Part shown: positions 23,689 to 33,436 of the stretch, one piece after another
Layout: each line of letters starts with the position of its first letter
How positions within the stretch are numbered: position 1 is the stretch's first letter
The notes under the pieces: generated by a model
What the model saw: the letters and a program-made list of their open reading frames with translations, nothing else
Databases searched by the model: none
What the model was told of the DNA's origin: nothing
Program-made: the position numbers and the translations under genes
Assembly (NCBI GenBank): GCA_026987115.1
Contig: JALSNF010000026.1
Coordinates: 1-44,448 of the forward strand
Direction of reading: 5' to 3'
Length of the DNA stretch: 44,448 nucleotides
Source: Desulfurobacteriaceae bacterium
Lineage (GTDB): Bacteria > Aquificota > Aquificia > Desulfurobacteriales > Desulfurobacteriaceae

Positions 23689-26376
23689 TTAAATTTCCCC
23701 TCTTTCTTCCCTTATCTTGGCCTGAGCCGCTGCAAGCCTTGCAATAGGAACTCTAAAAGGAGAAGGACTTACATACTGAACTTTAACTTTCTGGAAGAAG
23801 TTAATTGACCTTGGGTCTCCGCCGTGCTCCCCGCAAATTCCGGTCTTTATTCCCGGCCTTGTCTTATTTCCAAGCTCAACGGCAGTTTCTATTAACCTTC
23901 CTACTCCGTTTTCGTCTATGTGCATGAACGGGTCGCCCTTTAATATCTCAAGCTCTATGTACTTCCCTATGAACCTTCCGGCGTCGTCCCTTGAAAGTCC
24001 AAAGGTCATCTGGGTCAGGTCGTTTGTTCCAAAGGAGAAGTACTCGGCATATTTGGCAAGCTGGTCTGCAATTAAAGCGGCCCTTGGAACTTCAATCATC
24101 GTTCCTACTTGATAAGGAACTTCAATTCCCGTTTCAAGGAATACTTCTGCTGCTACTTTGTCTATTAAGTCTTTTAGTTCCTTTAGTTCCCTGTCGTCTG
24201 CAATTAATGGAAGCATTATCTCTGGTAGAACTTCTATTCCCAGTTTTTTACAGTGGCAGGCTGCTTCAAGGATTGCCCTTGCCTGCATTTGGTAGATTTC
24301 AGGGAAGGTTATCCCGAGCCTTGAACCCCTTAATCCCAGCATTGGGTTTACTTCGTGGAGCTCTTCTGCCCTCCTTTTAATCTCCTCAACGGGCAGTCCC
24401 ATCTCCTTTGCCGTTCTCTCAAACTCCTCCTCGGTTTTAGGGAGGAACTCGTGAAGGGGAGGGTCTAAAAGCCTTATGTTTACGGGTAGCCCCTCCATTA
24501 CCTTAAATATTTCTATAAAGTCCTCCCTCTGCATAGGAAGTAGTTTCTCAAGTGCCCTTTTTCTCTCCTGGTCGGTCTTTGCAAGTATCATCTCCCTAAC
24601 TACAGGTATTCTCTCCTCTTTAAAGAACATGTGCTCCGTTCTACAAAGGCCTATGCCTTCAGCTCCAAAGTCCCTTCCCTGCTTTGCGTCTTCGGGAGTG
24701 TCTGCGTTGACCCTGACCTTTAGGTCCCTTATTTCGTCTGCCCACTTCATTAGCTCTTCAAATTCACCTGAAATCTGGGCAGGAATGGTCTTAAGCTCAC
24801 CGTGGAAAACCTCTCCTGTCGTTCCGTTAAGGGTAATTACCTCTCCTTTTTTAACTACTAAGTCTTTTACTCTGAACTCTTCCTTTTCGTAGTCAACGGT
24901 TATCTCCTCTGCTCCTACTATGCAGGTTTTCCCCATTCCCCTTGCAACTACTGCCGCGTGGGAGGTCATCCCTCCCCTTGCAGTTAATATACCTTCTGCT
25001 GCGTGCATTCCGTGGATGTCTTCTGGCGATGTTTCGTGCCTTACCAGTATTACCTTCTCTCCCTTCTCTGCAAGCTCAACTGCCTCGTCGGCGTTAAAGA
25101 CCACCTTTCCACTTACAGCTCCCGGGGCTGCCGGTAAGCCTTTTGTAATTAGCCTTCCCTCTGCAATTGCTCTCTTCCTCTCTTCTTCGTCAAGCATCGG
25201 GTGGAGGAGTTGGTTTATAAGGGAAGGGTCAATCCTTAAAAGGGCCTCTTCCTTTGTTATGAGGCCTTCTTTAACCAGGTCAACTGCAATTTTTACTGCG
25301 GCCCTTGCGGTTCTCTTTCCTGTCCTCGTTTGAAGCATCCAGAGACGGCCGTTTTCTATGGTGAACTCAATGTCTTGCATGTCCCTGTAGTGTTTTTCAA
25401 GTATCTCCCTTACCTTGCAGAGCTCCTTGTAAACTTCCGGGAACTCCTCTTCAAGGGAGACCTGCTCTTGGCTTGTCTTCTGGGCTTTTGTAAGGGGTTG
25501 GGGAGTCCTTATTCCTGCAACTACGTCTTCCCCTTGAGCGTTTTTAAGGTATTCGCCGTAGAATACGTTTTCTCCGGTTGAGGGGTTCCTTGTAAAGGCA
25601 ACTCCCGTTCCTGAAGTGTCCCCCATGTTTCCAAAGACCATTGCTACTATGTTTACGGCAGTTCCGTAGTCTTCGGGGATTTTGTTTATCTCCCTGTACT
25701 TTATGGCTCTTGGGTTGTTCCAAGAGTCAAAGACTGCTTTAATTGCCATTTTAAGCTGTTGGTAAGGGTCTTGGGGGAATTCTTTTCCCGTTTCTTTCTT
25801 TACAAGTTCTTTATATTTCTTTACAATGTCTTTTAGGTCTTCTGCTGTTAGCTCAACGTCCTCTTTTGCTCCAACCTCTCTTTTCTTCTCGTTTAAAATC
25901 TCTTCAAACTTCTCGTGGGGAATTCCCATTACAACGTTTCCAAACATCTGGATGAATCTTCTGTAAGAATCCCAGGCGAACCTCTCGTTTCCCGTTGACT
26001 TTGCAAGTCCTTCTACGGTCTCGTCGTTTAGGCCTAGGTTAAGGATAGTGTCCATCATTCCGGGCATTGAGACAGGAGCTCCTGAGCGAACGGCAACTAA
26101 GAGAGGGTTTTCCCTGTCTCCAAACTTCTTGCCCATCTCCTTTTCAATTTTCTTCATTCCTTCTAAGACCTGTTCCCACATACCTTCCGGGAACTTCTGG
26201 CCTTCCTTAAAGTACTCTTTGCAAACTTCAGTGGTTATGGTTATTCCCGGAGGAACCGGAAGGCCTAAGTTGGTCATCTCTGCAAGGTTTGCTCCTTTAC
26301 CGCCAAGGAGAAGTTTCATGTCGGCACTTCCTTCGGCTTTTCCTCCGCCGAAGTAGTAAACCATCTTTTTGGCCAT
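23689..26376 (-). CDS. ppdK: Pyruvate, phosphate dikinase
   Basis: An 895-aa PPDK, which interconverts pyruvate + ATP + Pi and phosphoenolpyruvate + AMP + PPi. In an autotroph it would supply PEP for biosynthesis. The ATP-grasp domain begins with YYFGGGKAEG and KGANLAEMTNLGLPVPPG; the phospho-His swivel is GGMTSHAAVVARGMGKTCIVG (His in TSHAA) and the C-terminal PEP domain has GLCRTEHMFF, GLRGSRLG and the catalytic Cys in GICGEHGGDP. Length is typical (about 880-900). It starts 12 bp after glyS. Confidence 0.98.
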   Translation of the reverse strand: MAKKMVYYFGGGKAEGSADMKLLLGGKGANLAEMTNLGLPVPPGITITTEVCKEYFKEGQKFPEGMWEQVLEGMKKIEKEMGKKFGDRENPLLVAVRSGAPVSMPGMMDTILNLGLNDETVEGLAKSTGNERFAWDSYRRFIQMFGNVVMGIPHEKFEEILNEKKREVGAKEDVELTAEDLKDIVKKYKELVKKETGKEFPQDPYQQLKMAIKAVFDSWNNPRAIKYREINKIPEDYGTAVNIVAMVFGNMGDTSGTGVAFTRNPSTGENVFYGEYLKNAQGEDVVAGIRTPQPLTKAQKTSQEQVSLEEEFPEVYKELCKVREILEKHYRDMQDIEFTIENGRLWMLQTRTGKRTARAAVKIAVDLVKEGLITKEEALLRIDPSLINQLLHPMLDEEERKRAIAEGRLITKGLPAAPGAVSGKVVFNADEAVELAEKGEKVILVRHETSPEDIHGMHAAEGILTARGGMTSHAAVVARGMGKTCIVGAEEITVDYEKEEFRVKDLVVKKGEVITLNGTTGEVFHGELKTIPAQISGEFEELMKWADEIRDLKVRVNADTPEDAKQGRDFGAEGIGLCRTEHMFFKEERIPVVREMILAKTDQERKRALEKLLPMQREDFIEIFKVMEGLPVNIRLLDPPLHEFLPKTEEEFERTAKEMGLPVEEIKRRAEELHEVNPMLGLRGSRLGITFPEIYQMQARAILEAACHCKKLGIEVLPEIMLPLIADDRELKELKDLIDKVAAEVFLETGIEVPYQVGTMIEVPRAALIADQLAKYAEYFSFGTNDLTQMTFGLSRDDAGRFIGKYIELEILKGDPFMHIDENGVGRLIETAVELGNKTRPGIKTGICGEHGGDPRSINFFQKVKVQYVSPSPFRVPIARLAAAQAKIREERGEI

Positions 26377-26388
26377 CGCCTCGCCCCC

Positions 26389-28455
26389 TTAAAAAGCTAG
26401 TTTAGAGAAGTCTAAAAGTTTTGAAAGCTCTTTCTCTATTTCCTTTAAGAGGCTGAGCCTCCTATTTCTTACCTTTTCGTCCTTGTCCATAACCATCACG
26501 TTGTCAAAGAAAGCGTCCACTTTGGGTTTTAGCTCCTTTACTAAAAGGAGAGCTCCTTCATAGTCTCTCTCTTTTAGCTTTTCTGATATTTCCTCTTTTA
26601 CTTGTAAGAACTTCTCGTAGAGCTCCCTTTCGTACTCCCCTTCAGGTTTAAACTCCTTAGCTTCAAACCCTTCTGGTATTATGTTGACTACCCTTCTCAT
26701 AGTTATTAAGACTTCTTCAAACTCTGGATTTAACCTTAGCTTTTCAACGGCAGTTGCCCTTAAAAGGGCGTCGTAGGGGTCATTGGTAGCCCCTAAAACT
26801 GCTTCTACAGTATCTGCTTTAAACCCTTTTTCCTTTAAAACTCCCTTGAGCCTGTCAAGTATAAAGCCTAGAGCTTCTTCAACGGCTCGGTTGATGAGGT
26901 TAATTCCTTGCTTTTTGTAAAGTTCTGCTCCTTTTTCTAGAGCTTCTTGAAGGTTCAGGAAAAGCTTTCCTTTAAGTAAAACTTGTATTAAACCTAAGGC
27001 GTTTCTCCTTAAGGCAAAAGGGTCTGCCGAGCCTGTAGGCTTTAGACCTATGCCTATGAACCCTATTAAGTTGTCTATTTTCTCACTTAACGCCAGTGCA
27101 GTTCCGGTCTGAGTTTTGGGCACTCTGTCTCCCGAAAACCTTGGAAGGTAGTGTTCTTCTATGGCTTCTGCTACTTCTTGGGTTTCTCCGTCAAAGAGGG
27201 CGTAGTATTTCCCCATAACTCCTTGGAGCTCTGGGAATTCGTTAACCATTTCCGTTAAAAGGTCTGCCTTGCACAGGTAAGCGGCTCTTTTAACTTCTTC
27301 TTCCTTTTTAAAGGAGAGTTCTAGGGAGATAAAGGGAGATAGTTCCGTTAACCTTAAGGTCTTGTCAAACATCGTTCCCAGCTTGTCGTGAAAGACAACT
27401 CCCTTTAACTTTGGAACCCTGTCTTCAAGTTTAACTTTCCTGTCTTCGTTAAAGAAGAATAAGGCGTCTTTAAGCCTTGCCCTTAATACCTTTTCGTACC
27501 CCTCTCTTACAACTTCCTCTCTTACAGGTTTAATGTTTGCTACGCCTACGAAGTAGTTTTTAAGCTTTCCTTTATCGTCTGATATTGAAAAGAACTTTTG
27601 GTGCTCCTTCATTACGGTTATTACTACCTCTTTTGGCAGGGAGAGGAACTCCTCCTCAAAGGAGCCGAGAATGGGATAGGGGAATTCTGTAAGGTTAACT
27701 ACTTCCTCTAAGAGCTCCTCATCTTTTATGAGTTTCCCCTCAACCCTTTTTGAAAGAGAGACTGCACCGTCAACTATTATCCCTCTCCTTTCTTCAAGGG
27801 ACGGAACTACAAACCTTTCCTTTAGCTCCTCTAAAAGCTGGGAAGGTTCCCTTACGGTGAAAGGTTCAGGTGAAAGGAACCTGTGGCCGTAGGAAAAGTT
27901 GGAGCTCCTTATCCCGTCTATCTCAAAGGGGACGACCTCTTCTCCGTAAAGAGCCAGTATCCACCTTATAGGCCTTCCAAACCTTACCTTCTTATTTCCC
28001 CAGCGCATACTCTTTTTAAAGGGAATTGAAGTAATAACTTTCGGAAGCAATTCTTTTAATACCTCTAGGGTTTCCCTTCCCTCTATTAGCTTTTCAACTG
28101 CTACGTACTTCCCCTTTTTCCCTTTTGGGTTTTCCACTATTATAAGCTTTTTTACATCTACACCTTTAGAGCGTGCAAAGCCAATAGCTGCCTTTGTGGG
28201 CTCTCCGTCTTTAAATGCGGCCTGTAGCGAAGGGCCTATTAAGATTTCTTTCCTGTCTGGCTGTTTCTCTGGAACATCGTAGGCCAGAACTATTAACCTT
28301 CTTGGAGTTCCATAGGTCTCTACTCCTGAAGGTTTTAAGAGCTCTCCGTCTAAACCCTTGGTTAACTCTTCCTTTAAGTAAGAAAGGGCAGGTTCTATAA
28401 AGGATGCAGGAAGTTCTTCACAGCCTATTTCAAGTATTAGCTCTTTCCTTTTCAC
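26389..28455 (-). CDS. glyS: Glycyl-tRNA synthetase beta subunit
   Basis: A 688-aa GlyS of the alpha2beta2 bacterial enzyme; it recognises tRNA-Gly, for which this window has three genes. It starts [19 protein letters not shown], a signature of the family, followed by [21 protein letters not shown], and the HD-like region with [20 protein letters not shown], and ends in an anticodon-binding-like helical domain with [22 protein letters not shown]. It starts with GTG, 26 bp inside glyQ. Confidence 0.98.
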   Translation of the reverse strand: MKRKELILEIGCEELPASFIEPALSYLKEELTKGLDGELLKPSGVETYGTPRRLIVLAYDVPEKQPDRKEILIGPSLQAAFKDGEPTKAAIGFARSKGVDVKKLIIVENPKGKKGKYVAVEKLIEGRETLEVLKELLPKVITSIPFKKSMRWGNKKVRFGRPIRWILALYGEEVVPFEIDGIRSSNFSYGHRFLSPEPFTVREPSQLLEELKERFVVPSLEERRGIIVDGAVSLSKRVEGKLIKDEELLEEVVNLTEFPYPILGSFEEEFLSLPKEVVITVMKEHQKFFSISDDKGKLKNYFVGVANIKPVREEVVREGYEKVLRARLKDALFFFNEDRKVKLEDRVPKLKGVVFHDKLGTMFDKTLRLTELSPFISLELSFKKEEEVKRAAYLCKADLLTEMVNEFPELQGVMGKYYALFDGETQEVAEAIEEHYLPRFSGDRVPKTQTGTALALSEKIDNLIGFIGIGLKPTGSADPFALRRNALGLIQVLLKGKLFLNLQEALEKGAELYKKQGINLINRAVEEALGFILDRLKGVLKEKGFKADTVEAVLGATNDPYDALLRATAVEKLRLNPEFEEVLITMRRVVNIIPEGFEAKEFKPEGEYERELYEKFLQVKEEISEKLKERDYEGALLLVKELKPKVDAFFDNVMVMDKDEKVRNRRLSLLKEIEKELSKLLDFSKLAF

Positions 28456-29302
28456 CTTTCCCCTCTTTTAGTTCTAGGTACTTTTGGGCGCATTTGCCGG
28501 CAAGTTTCCTTACTCTTCCTATAAAAGACTGCCTTTCGGCTACAGAGAGAGCTCCCCTTGCGTCAAGCAAGTTAAAAACGTGGGAGCACTTTAAACAGTA
28601 ATCGTAAGCTGGAAGGACTAAACCTTTCTCGGCAAGGCGGGAGCTCTCCTTTTCAAACATGTTAAACAGGTTAAACAGCATTTCTGTATCTGCCTCTTCA
28701 AAGTTGTAAATGGACCACTCCCTTTCGTTTTCCCTGTAGAGCTCCCCGTACTTAACTCCTTTAGTCCACTCTATGTCATATACGCTGTCAACTCCTTGAA
28801 TGAAGGTAGCTATTCTTTCAAGTCCGTAAGTTATCTCCACCGAAACTGGGTCTAAGGTGATTCCCCCTGCTTGCTGGAAGTAGGTAAACTGGGTAATCTC
28901 CATACCGTCAAGCCACACTTCCCATCCTAAACCCCAAGCTCCAAGAGTAGGAGATTCCCAGTCGTCCTCAACAAACCTTACGTCGTGCTCCTTTAGGTTT
29001 ATCCCTAAAGCCTCTAAGCTTCCAAGGTAGAGCTCCTGGGAATTTTCCGGAGACGGTTTCAGGATAACCTGAAACTGAAAGTAGTGCTGAAGCCTGTTTG
29101 GGTTTTCCCCGTACCTCCCGTCTGCGGGCCTCCTACAAGGTTGAAGGTAGGCAACTTTCCAGGGCTCTTTCCCTAAGACTTTTAAAAACGTAAAAGGGTG
29201 CATAGTTCCTGCTCCCTGTTCAACGTCGTAAGGGGAGGCTATTATGCACCCTTTAGAGGCCCAGTATTCCTGAAGTTTAAAAATGATTTCCTGGAAGGTC
29301 AA
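28430..29302 (-). CDS. glyQ: Glycyl-tRNA synthetase alpha subunit
   Basis: A 290-aa GlyQ, the catalytic subunit of tetrameric GlyRS. Signatures: [65 protein letters not shown] and [20 protein letters not shown]. Length matches (about 290-300). The start is TTG (29302) with AGGAG 7 nt upstream, behind a good sigma-70 promoter. GlyS is coupled by overlap. Confidence 0.98.
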   Translation of the reverse strand: MTFQEIIFKLQEYWASKGCIIASPYDVEQGAGTMHPFTFLKVLGKEPWKVAYLQPCRRPADGRYGENPNRLQHYFQFQVILKPSPENSQELYLGSLEALGINLKEHDVRFVEDDWESPTLGAWGLGWEVWLDGMEITQFTYFQQAGGITLDPVSVEITYGLERIATFIQGVDSVYDIEWTKGVKYGELYRENEREWSIYNFEEADTEMLFNLFNMFEKESSRLAEKGLVLPAYDYCLKCSHVFNLLDARGALSVAERQSFIGRVRKLAGKCAQKYLELKEGKGEKERANT

Positions 29303-29338
29303 CGCCCTCTCCTTAGTAAAAGTAGTTCTGACGCCGTA

Positions 29339-29367
29339 ATTTTATTTTGATAGCAACTGTCAGTCAA
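29339..29367 (-). promoter_or_regulatory. Sigma-70 promoter of glyQ-glyS-ppdK
   Basis: On the - strand: TTGACT, 17 bp, TAAAAT. The expected start is near 29332, giving a leader of about 30 nt before the TTG codon, too short for a T-box. The 111-bp region is shared with the divergent queC, for which I could not define boxes with confidence. Confidence 0.7.
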
Positions 29368-29413
29368 ACTTTACTGGTATGCTTTAATAAAAGGAAAAGT
29401 TTGGGAGGAAGAA

Positions 29414-30121
29414 ATGACCTCTGCCGTTGTGATATTTTCAGGTGGTCTTGACTCAACCACCGCCCTTTACTGGGCAAAGAGGGAGTTTGACGAGGTTTAC
29501 GCCATAACTTTTTCCTACGGTCAAAGACACTCAATTGAAGTTGAAATGGCAAAGATAACTGCTAAAAACGCCGGCGTAAAAGAGCACCTTATTTACAGTA
29601 TAGACCTTTCAAAAATTGCTTCCTCTGCCTTAACAGATGTTAGAATTGAAGTTCCAGAGGCTAAAAGCGTTGAGGAGATTAAAGAGAGGGGAATACCTAT
29701 AACCTACGTCCCTTTCAGAAACGGCATATTTATCTCAATTGCCTCTGCTTACGCCGAGAGCAAGGGAATTACAGACCTTGTAGGAGGCTGGAACGCCGTT
29801 GACTACTCAGGGTATCCTGACTGTAGGCCCGAGTTTTTAAAGGCTATGGAAAAAGCCCTTAACCTTGGAACTAAGCTCGGCTCTGAAGGTAAAAAGTGGA
29901 GAATTCACGCTCCCTTAATAAACCTAACTAAAGGGGAAATTATTAAGCTCGGTCTTTCCTTAGGGGCCGATTACTCCTATTCTATCTCCTGCTACAGGGG
30001 AGGGGAAGTTCCCTGTATGAGGTGTGATAGCTGTCTTTTAAGGGCTAAAGGGTGGGCAGAGGTTGGAGAGGAGGACCACCTTATAAGAAGGCTTAAGGAG
30101 GAGGGCAAGATAGTTGAGTAG
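29414..30121 (+). CDS. queC: 7-cyano-7-deazaguanine synthase
   Basis: A 235-aa QueC, which converts carboxydeazaguanine to preQ0 with ATP and ammonia on the way to queuosine. The PP-loop [14 protein letters not shown] is at residues 8-21. The zinc site at the C-terminus is SCYRGG[10 protein letters not shown], four cysteines in the family spacing, and [19 protein letters not shown] is the QueC hallmark ([15 protein letters not shown]). Length is normal. It overlaps the start of selD by 8 bp. No queD, queE or queF is nearby, and I see no preQ1 riboswitch upstream. Confidence 0.96.
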   Translation: MTSAVVIFSGGLDSTTALYWAKREFDEVYAITFSYGQRHSIEVEMAKITAKNAGVKEHLIYSIDLSKIASSALTDVRIEVPEAKSVEEIKERGIPITYVPFRNGIFISIASAYAESKGITDLVGGWNAVDYSGYPDCRPEFLKAMEKALNLGTKLGSEGKKWRIHAPLINLTKGEIIKLGLSLGADYSYSISCYRGGEVPCMRCDSCLLRAKGWAEVGEEDHLIRRLKEEGKIVE

Positions 30122-31151
30122 GAAGTTTAAGTTAACTCAAACTGTAAGGGCTTCCGGTTGAGGAGCAAAGCTAAGCCCGGTCGGGCTAAGTAGAGCTCTC
30201 AAAGGAGTTAACTTCCCTAAAGACAGTAATGTATTAGTTGGAATAGAGACCAGCGAAGATGCGGGAGTCTATAAGCTTAGTGATGACTTGGCACTCGTTG
30301 AAACTGCAGACTTTATAACTCCCGTAGTTGACGACCCTTTCGTTTACGGTCAAGTTGCCGTTGCAAATGCCCTTTCTGACGTTTACGCAATGGGGGCAAG
30401 ACCCGTTAACGCTTTAAACCTCGTTATGTTTGATACTTGCAAAGTCCCTATGGAGTTCTTAACTGAGATTTTAAGGGGAGGTTCAAGTAAGCTTGAAGAG
30501 GCTAAGGTCTCCTTGGTTGGAGGCCATACAGTTGAAGACCTTGAAACTAAATACGGTTTAGCGGTTGTTGGTTTAGTCCGTCCAGATAGAATAGTTAGAA
30601 ACTCAACGGCAAAGGTAGGAGATGTTTTAATATATACTAAGCCTTTAGGAATAGGTGTTTTAACTACTGCAATAAAGGCTGACTTGGCAAAAGAGGAAGA
30701 GGTAGAAGAGGTAAGCAAAGTTATGACTACCTTAAATAAGGTTGCAAGTGAGGTTATGGTTGAAGTTGGAGTTAACTCCTGCACAGACATTACAGGTTTT
30801 GGCTTTTTGGGCCACCTCTATGAGATGGTTAAATATAGTAAAGTGGGAGCTCTCGTTTACTCAGAGAACTTTCTCCTTATAAAGGGAGCAAAAGAGTACG
30901 CTTCTATGGGACTTCTCCCCGCTGCTACCTACGACAATCAAGAGTATGTGGGAGACGGCGTTTCCTTTTCTGATGAAGTTGATGAGGACTTAAGAGCTCT
31001 CCTCTTTGACCCTCAAACTTCAGGAGGTCTTTTAATTTCTGTCAGTGAAGAGAAGAAGGAAGAGCTCTTAGATAAAATGAGGGAGAGGGGAGTTGTTTGG
31101 GCGGTAGAAGTAGGGAGAATTACTGAAGAGAAAGGAATAAAGGTAATTTAA
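30114..31151 (+). CDS. selD: Selenophosphate synthase with in-frame TGA (selenocysteine)
   Basis: SelD makes selenophosphate from selenide and ATP. A conceptual translation from TTG (30114, AGGAGGAGGG upstream) reads [22 protein letters not shown], matching the SelD N-terminus LTxxxxxxGCGxKLSP. The TGA at 30159-30161 falls exactly at the catalytic Cys/Sec (residue 16). Reading through gives 345 aa, the family's usual length; the downstream part has [52 protein letters not shown] and the C-terminal [10 protein letters not shown] hairpin just after the TGA fits a bacterial SECIS. Automated callers that treat TGA as stop would give a 287-aa fragment starting at 30288. The gene overlaps queC by 8 bp and implies that selA, selB and selC exist elsewhere. 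Confidence 0.9.
30159..30161 (+). other. In-frame TGA read as selenocysteine in selD
   Basis: TGA in the same frame as both the upstream LTQTVRASG and the downstream GAKLSP segments. Selenocysteine or cysteine at this position is the known catalytic residue of SelD. Confidence 0.88.
30171..30190 (+). promoter_or_regulatory. Candidate bacterial SECIS hairpin in selD
   Basis: AGCCC-GGTC-GGGCT forms a 5-bp GC-rich stem with a GGUC tetraloop, extended below by CTA/TAAG with one A-A mismatch. The loop carries the GU dinucleotide expected for SelB binding. It starts 12 nt, and the loop 17 nt, after the TGA, inside the spacing window known for bacterial elements. The lower stem toward the TGA is less regular. 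Confidence 0.65.
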
Positions 31152-31162
31152 GGGGAGAGGAT

Positions 31163-32464
31163 TTGGTTAAGAAAGTTGCGGTTATTAGCCTTGGATGTCC
31201 TAAAAACTTGGTTGATACTGAAAACATGGTAGGCCTTTTAAAGGCTACTGGAGAAGTGGTATTCGTTAAAGACATTAAGGAAGCAGACGTAATAGTTGTG
31301 AACACCTGCGGTTTTATTCAGCCTGCCAAGGAAGAGTCAATAGACGAAATATTAAACGCGATTGAGGAGAAAAACTTAAATCCTGAAAAGAAAGTCGTTG
31401 TTGCAGGGTGTCTCTATCAAAGGTACAAGGAGGAGTTAAAGAAGGAGCTCCCGGAAGTTGACGCCTTCATAGGAGTAAATGAGATATTAAACTCTGTTGA
31501 GAAGATATTAAACAGGAAAGTTGCCTGTAAGAAACCCTACCTTTTAAGGGAGCTCTTAACCCCGAGCCACCTTGCGTACCTGAAAATCTCTGAAGGGTGT
31601 TCAAATGCCTGCACCTACTGTGCAATTCCACTAATAAGGGGAACTTTAAAGAGTAGGCCTATGGAGGAGGTGCTGGAAGAAGCTAAAAGGCTTGCCGATT
31701 TGGGGGTAAAGGAGCTCTACGTAATAGCTCAAGATACCACCGCTTACCTTTACGACAAGGGAGAAAAGGAAGGCCTGCTAAAACTTCTTAAAGAGCTTGA
31801 GAAGATTGAAGGTATAGAATGGATTAGGCTTATGTACACTTACCCTTCCCACATTACAGACTCCCTTATAGACTTTATTGCCTCCTCCCAAAAACTCGTA
31901 AAGTACATAGACGTTCCCTTTCAGCACGTAAGCGACAAGGTCCTCTCTTCAATGGGGAGGAAGTACGGCAAAAAAGAGGCAGTAGAGCTTGTAGAGAAGT
32001 TAAGGAAAAGAATTCCTGACATAGCTATAAGAACCACTTTTATAGTGGGTTTTCCAACTGAAGGGGAAAAAGAGTTTGAGGAGCTTTACTCATTTATAAA
32101 AGAGTACTCCTTTGACTGGGTCGGCTTCTTTAAGTATTCCCGTGAAGAAGGGACGATGGCCTATAAACTTGGAGATTTACCAGAAGAGGTTAAGGAATCA
32201 AGGCTGAACCTCCTTGAAGAGACTCAGTTTTGGATTTACGAGAGGGTAAACTCAGAGCTCTTGGGAAAGAAACTAAAGGTCATTATAGACTCTCCCTCTT
32301 CTGAAATGCCAGAATATTTTGAAGCAAGGAGTTATAGGAACGCTTACGAGATAGACGGTTTAATCTACGTTCCTAAGAGAAAAGGTCTAAAGGTGGGAGA
32401 TTTTACAGAGGTAGAGATAACATCGCTGGCAAGCAACGTTGACTTAATAGGGGAGGAGAAGTGA
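31163..32464 (+). CDS. rimO: Ribosomal protein uS12 methylthiotransferase
   Basis: A 433-aa radical-SAM methylthiotransferase that adds a methylthio group to an Asp of uS12. N-terminal UPF0004 cysteines are in SLGCPKNLVD, NTCGF and GCLYQRY; the radical SAM cluster is CSNACTYC (about residue 147); the C-terminal TRAM domain has EARSYRNAYEIDG and EITSLASNVDLIG. LVDTEN and the acidic uS12-binding TRAM distinguish it from MiaB. It starts with TTG (31163) 11 bp after selD after GGGGAGAGG, and overlaps the GTPase gene by 4 bp (GTGA). Confidence 0.95.
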   Translation: MVKKVAVISLGCPKNLVDTENMVGLLKATGEVVFVKDIKEADVIVVNTCGFIQPAKEESIDEILNAIEEKNLNPEKKVVVAGCLYQRYKEELKKELPEVDAFIGVNEILNSVEKILNRKVACKKPYLLRELLTPSHLAYLKISEGCSNACTYCAIPLIRGTLKSRPMEEVLEEAKRLADLGVKELYVIAQDTTAYLYDKGEKEGLLKLLKELEKIEGIEWIRLMYTYPSHITDSLIDFIASSQKLVKYIDVPFQHVSDKVLSSMGRKYGKKEAVELVEKLRKRIPDIAIRTTFIVGFPTEGEKEFEELYSFIKEYSFDWVGFFKYSREEGTMAYKLGDLPEEVKESRLNLLEETQFWIYERVNSELLGKKLKVIIDSPSSEMPEYFEARSYRNAYEIDGLIYVPKRKGLKVGDFTEVEITSLASNVDLIGEEK

Positions 32465-32976
32465 AGAAGGTTTTAGTAGTTGGTAAACAAAACGCAGGTA
32501 AGACCACTTTTGTCCGCAATATTAGCGAATCTACGTTTGCAGGAACCGACGTTCCCGTTTTAGACTTAAAAGAGCTTAAAGAGACAGGGGAAACTACTAC
32601 GGTAGGCGTAGAGGTAAACTTCTACAAAGACATAGCCTTTTACGGTTTACCTGGCCAAAGGAGGTTTAGTTTTCTCTGGGAAACCTTTGCCAAGAGTTTT
32701 GACGGTATAGTTTTCCTTCATCCCTCCTTTAGTCCACCTGAAGAGATTGACTACATATACTCTTTCTTTTCAAAGTTTCCCTCTTTTCAAAAAAGTTATA
32801 AAATGCTTATATTTACCTACCCTGAGAAAATGGACTATGCCGTTGTTAATAGGATAATCTCTGTTTACGACCTCCCTTACACCTACCTAAACCCTAACGA
32901 TAGAAGTAAGTTGTTGAAAGTTTTAGAAGTTATAGAAAACAACCTAATGGATAGAGAAGATGTTGTGGCCCTTTAA
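32461..32976 (+). CDS. Small Ras-like GTPase (COG2229/MglA-like)
   Basis: A 171-aa P-loop protein of the small GTPase group that partners with Roadblock/LC7 proteins (as CvnD of Streptomyces conservons or MglA). Walker A is Gly8-Lys-Gln-Asn-Ala-Gly-Lys14-Thr15; a switch I Thr lies in ETTTVGVEV; the G3 element is YGLPGQRRF (family form FGTPGQERF). The G4 motif NKxD is not visible: the corresponding strand reads MLIFTYPEKMDY, so guanine specificity is uncertain. No membrane segment. It starts with GTG, overlapping rimO by 4 bp, and overlaps the next gene by 17 bp, so it begins a three-gene arm. Assignment to a signalling switch is an inference from family and context. Confidence 0.75.
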   Translation: MKKVLVVGKQNAGKTTFVRNISESTFAGTDVPVLDLKELKETGETTTVGVEVNFYKDIAFYGLPGQRRFSFLWETFAKSFDGIVFLHPSFSPPEEIDYIYSFFSKFPSFQKSYKMLIFTYPEKMDYAVVNRIISVYDLPYTYLNPNDRSKLLKVLEVIENNLMDREDVVAL

Positions 32977-33436
32977 AAAGAAGAGGAAGTTTGGAAACCT
33001 TAGGGAGATTTTTGAAGAGTTTACAGGGGAACTTGAGATTTCCGGCTGGATAGGCACTGCCATATTCTCTTACGATGGCCTTAAGATTTTCTCAAGAAAG
33101 AAGAATGACAACTATCAGCTTGAAAAACTCTATCCCTATGCGGTTAAGCTGTTTCAGAACGCCGTTAAGTTCCATAAAAAGAGTGGTTCAGGATTAAAGA
33201 TAAAAGAGTTCTCCCTTCCCCGCTTTCTGGTTATCACTCTGGAGACTAAAGAGTCGGTTTTCATTATGAAAGGGCTTTCAAAAGTTCTTGACTTCTTTGT
33301 AATTTACATAGTTGACTTAGACGTTGCAGGGAGTTTCTCATACGATAGGGTTTTAAAGAGGCTGAACAGCTGGAACTACTCTTTAAGTAAGGAAGTTGAC
33401 TCCTTTTTAGAGAAGGAGAGAAATGCTTTTAAGTGA
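32960..33436 (+). CDS. Putative Roadblock/LC7-like protein
   Basis: A 158-aa protein that I place only tentatively. The first strand ISGWIGTAIFSYDGLKIFSRKK resembles the start of a Roadblock/LC7 domain (GVxGAxIxxxDGLxIAS), and the later segments FLVITLETKESVFIMKGLSK and FFVIYIVDLDVAGSFSYDRVL fit its later strands and helix. The N-terminus is basic (MLWPFKKKRKF). LC7 dimers bind and regulate small GTPases of the MglA type. The gene overlaps both neighbours (17 bp and 14 bp), so it belongs with the GTPase. Sequence similarity is weak; a structure prediction would settle it. Confidence 0.55.
   Translation: MLWPFKKKRKFGNLREIFEEFTGELEISGWIGTAIFSYDGLKIFSRKKNDNYQLEKLYPYAVKLFQNAVKFHKKSGSGLKIKEFSLPRFLVITLETKESVFIMKGLSKVLDFFVIYIVDLDVAGSFSYDRVLKRLNSWNYSLSKEVDSFLEKERNAFK

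Noticed and set aside
29303-29413. T-box upstream of glyQ or preQ1 riboswitch upstream of queC
   Set aside because: The glyQ leader is about 30 nt, too short for a T-box, and no preQ1 aptamer pattern is seen before queC.
30288-31151. Truncated selD starting at a TTG after the TGA (possible pseudogene)
   Set aside because: The upstream frame encodes the conserved SelD N-terminus in register, with the TGA exactly at the catalytic residue and a hairpin behind it, which points to selenocysteine.
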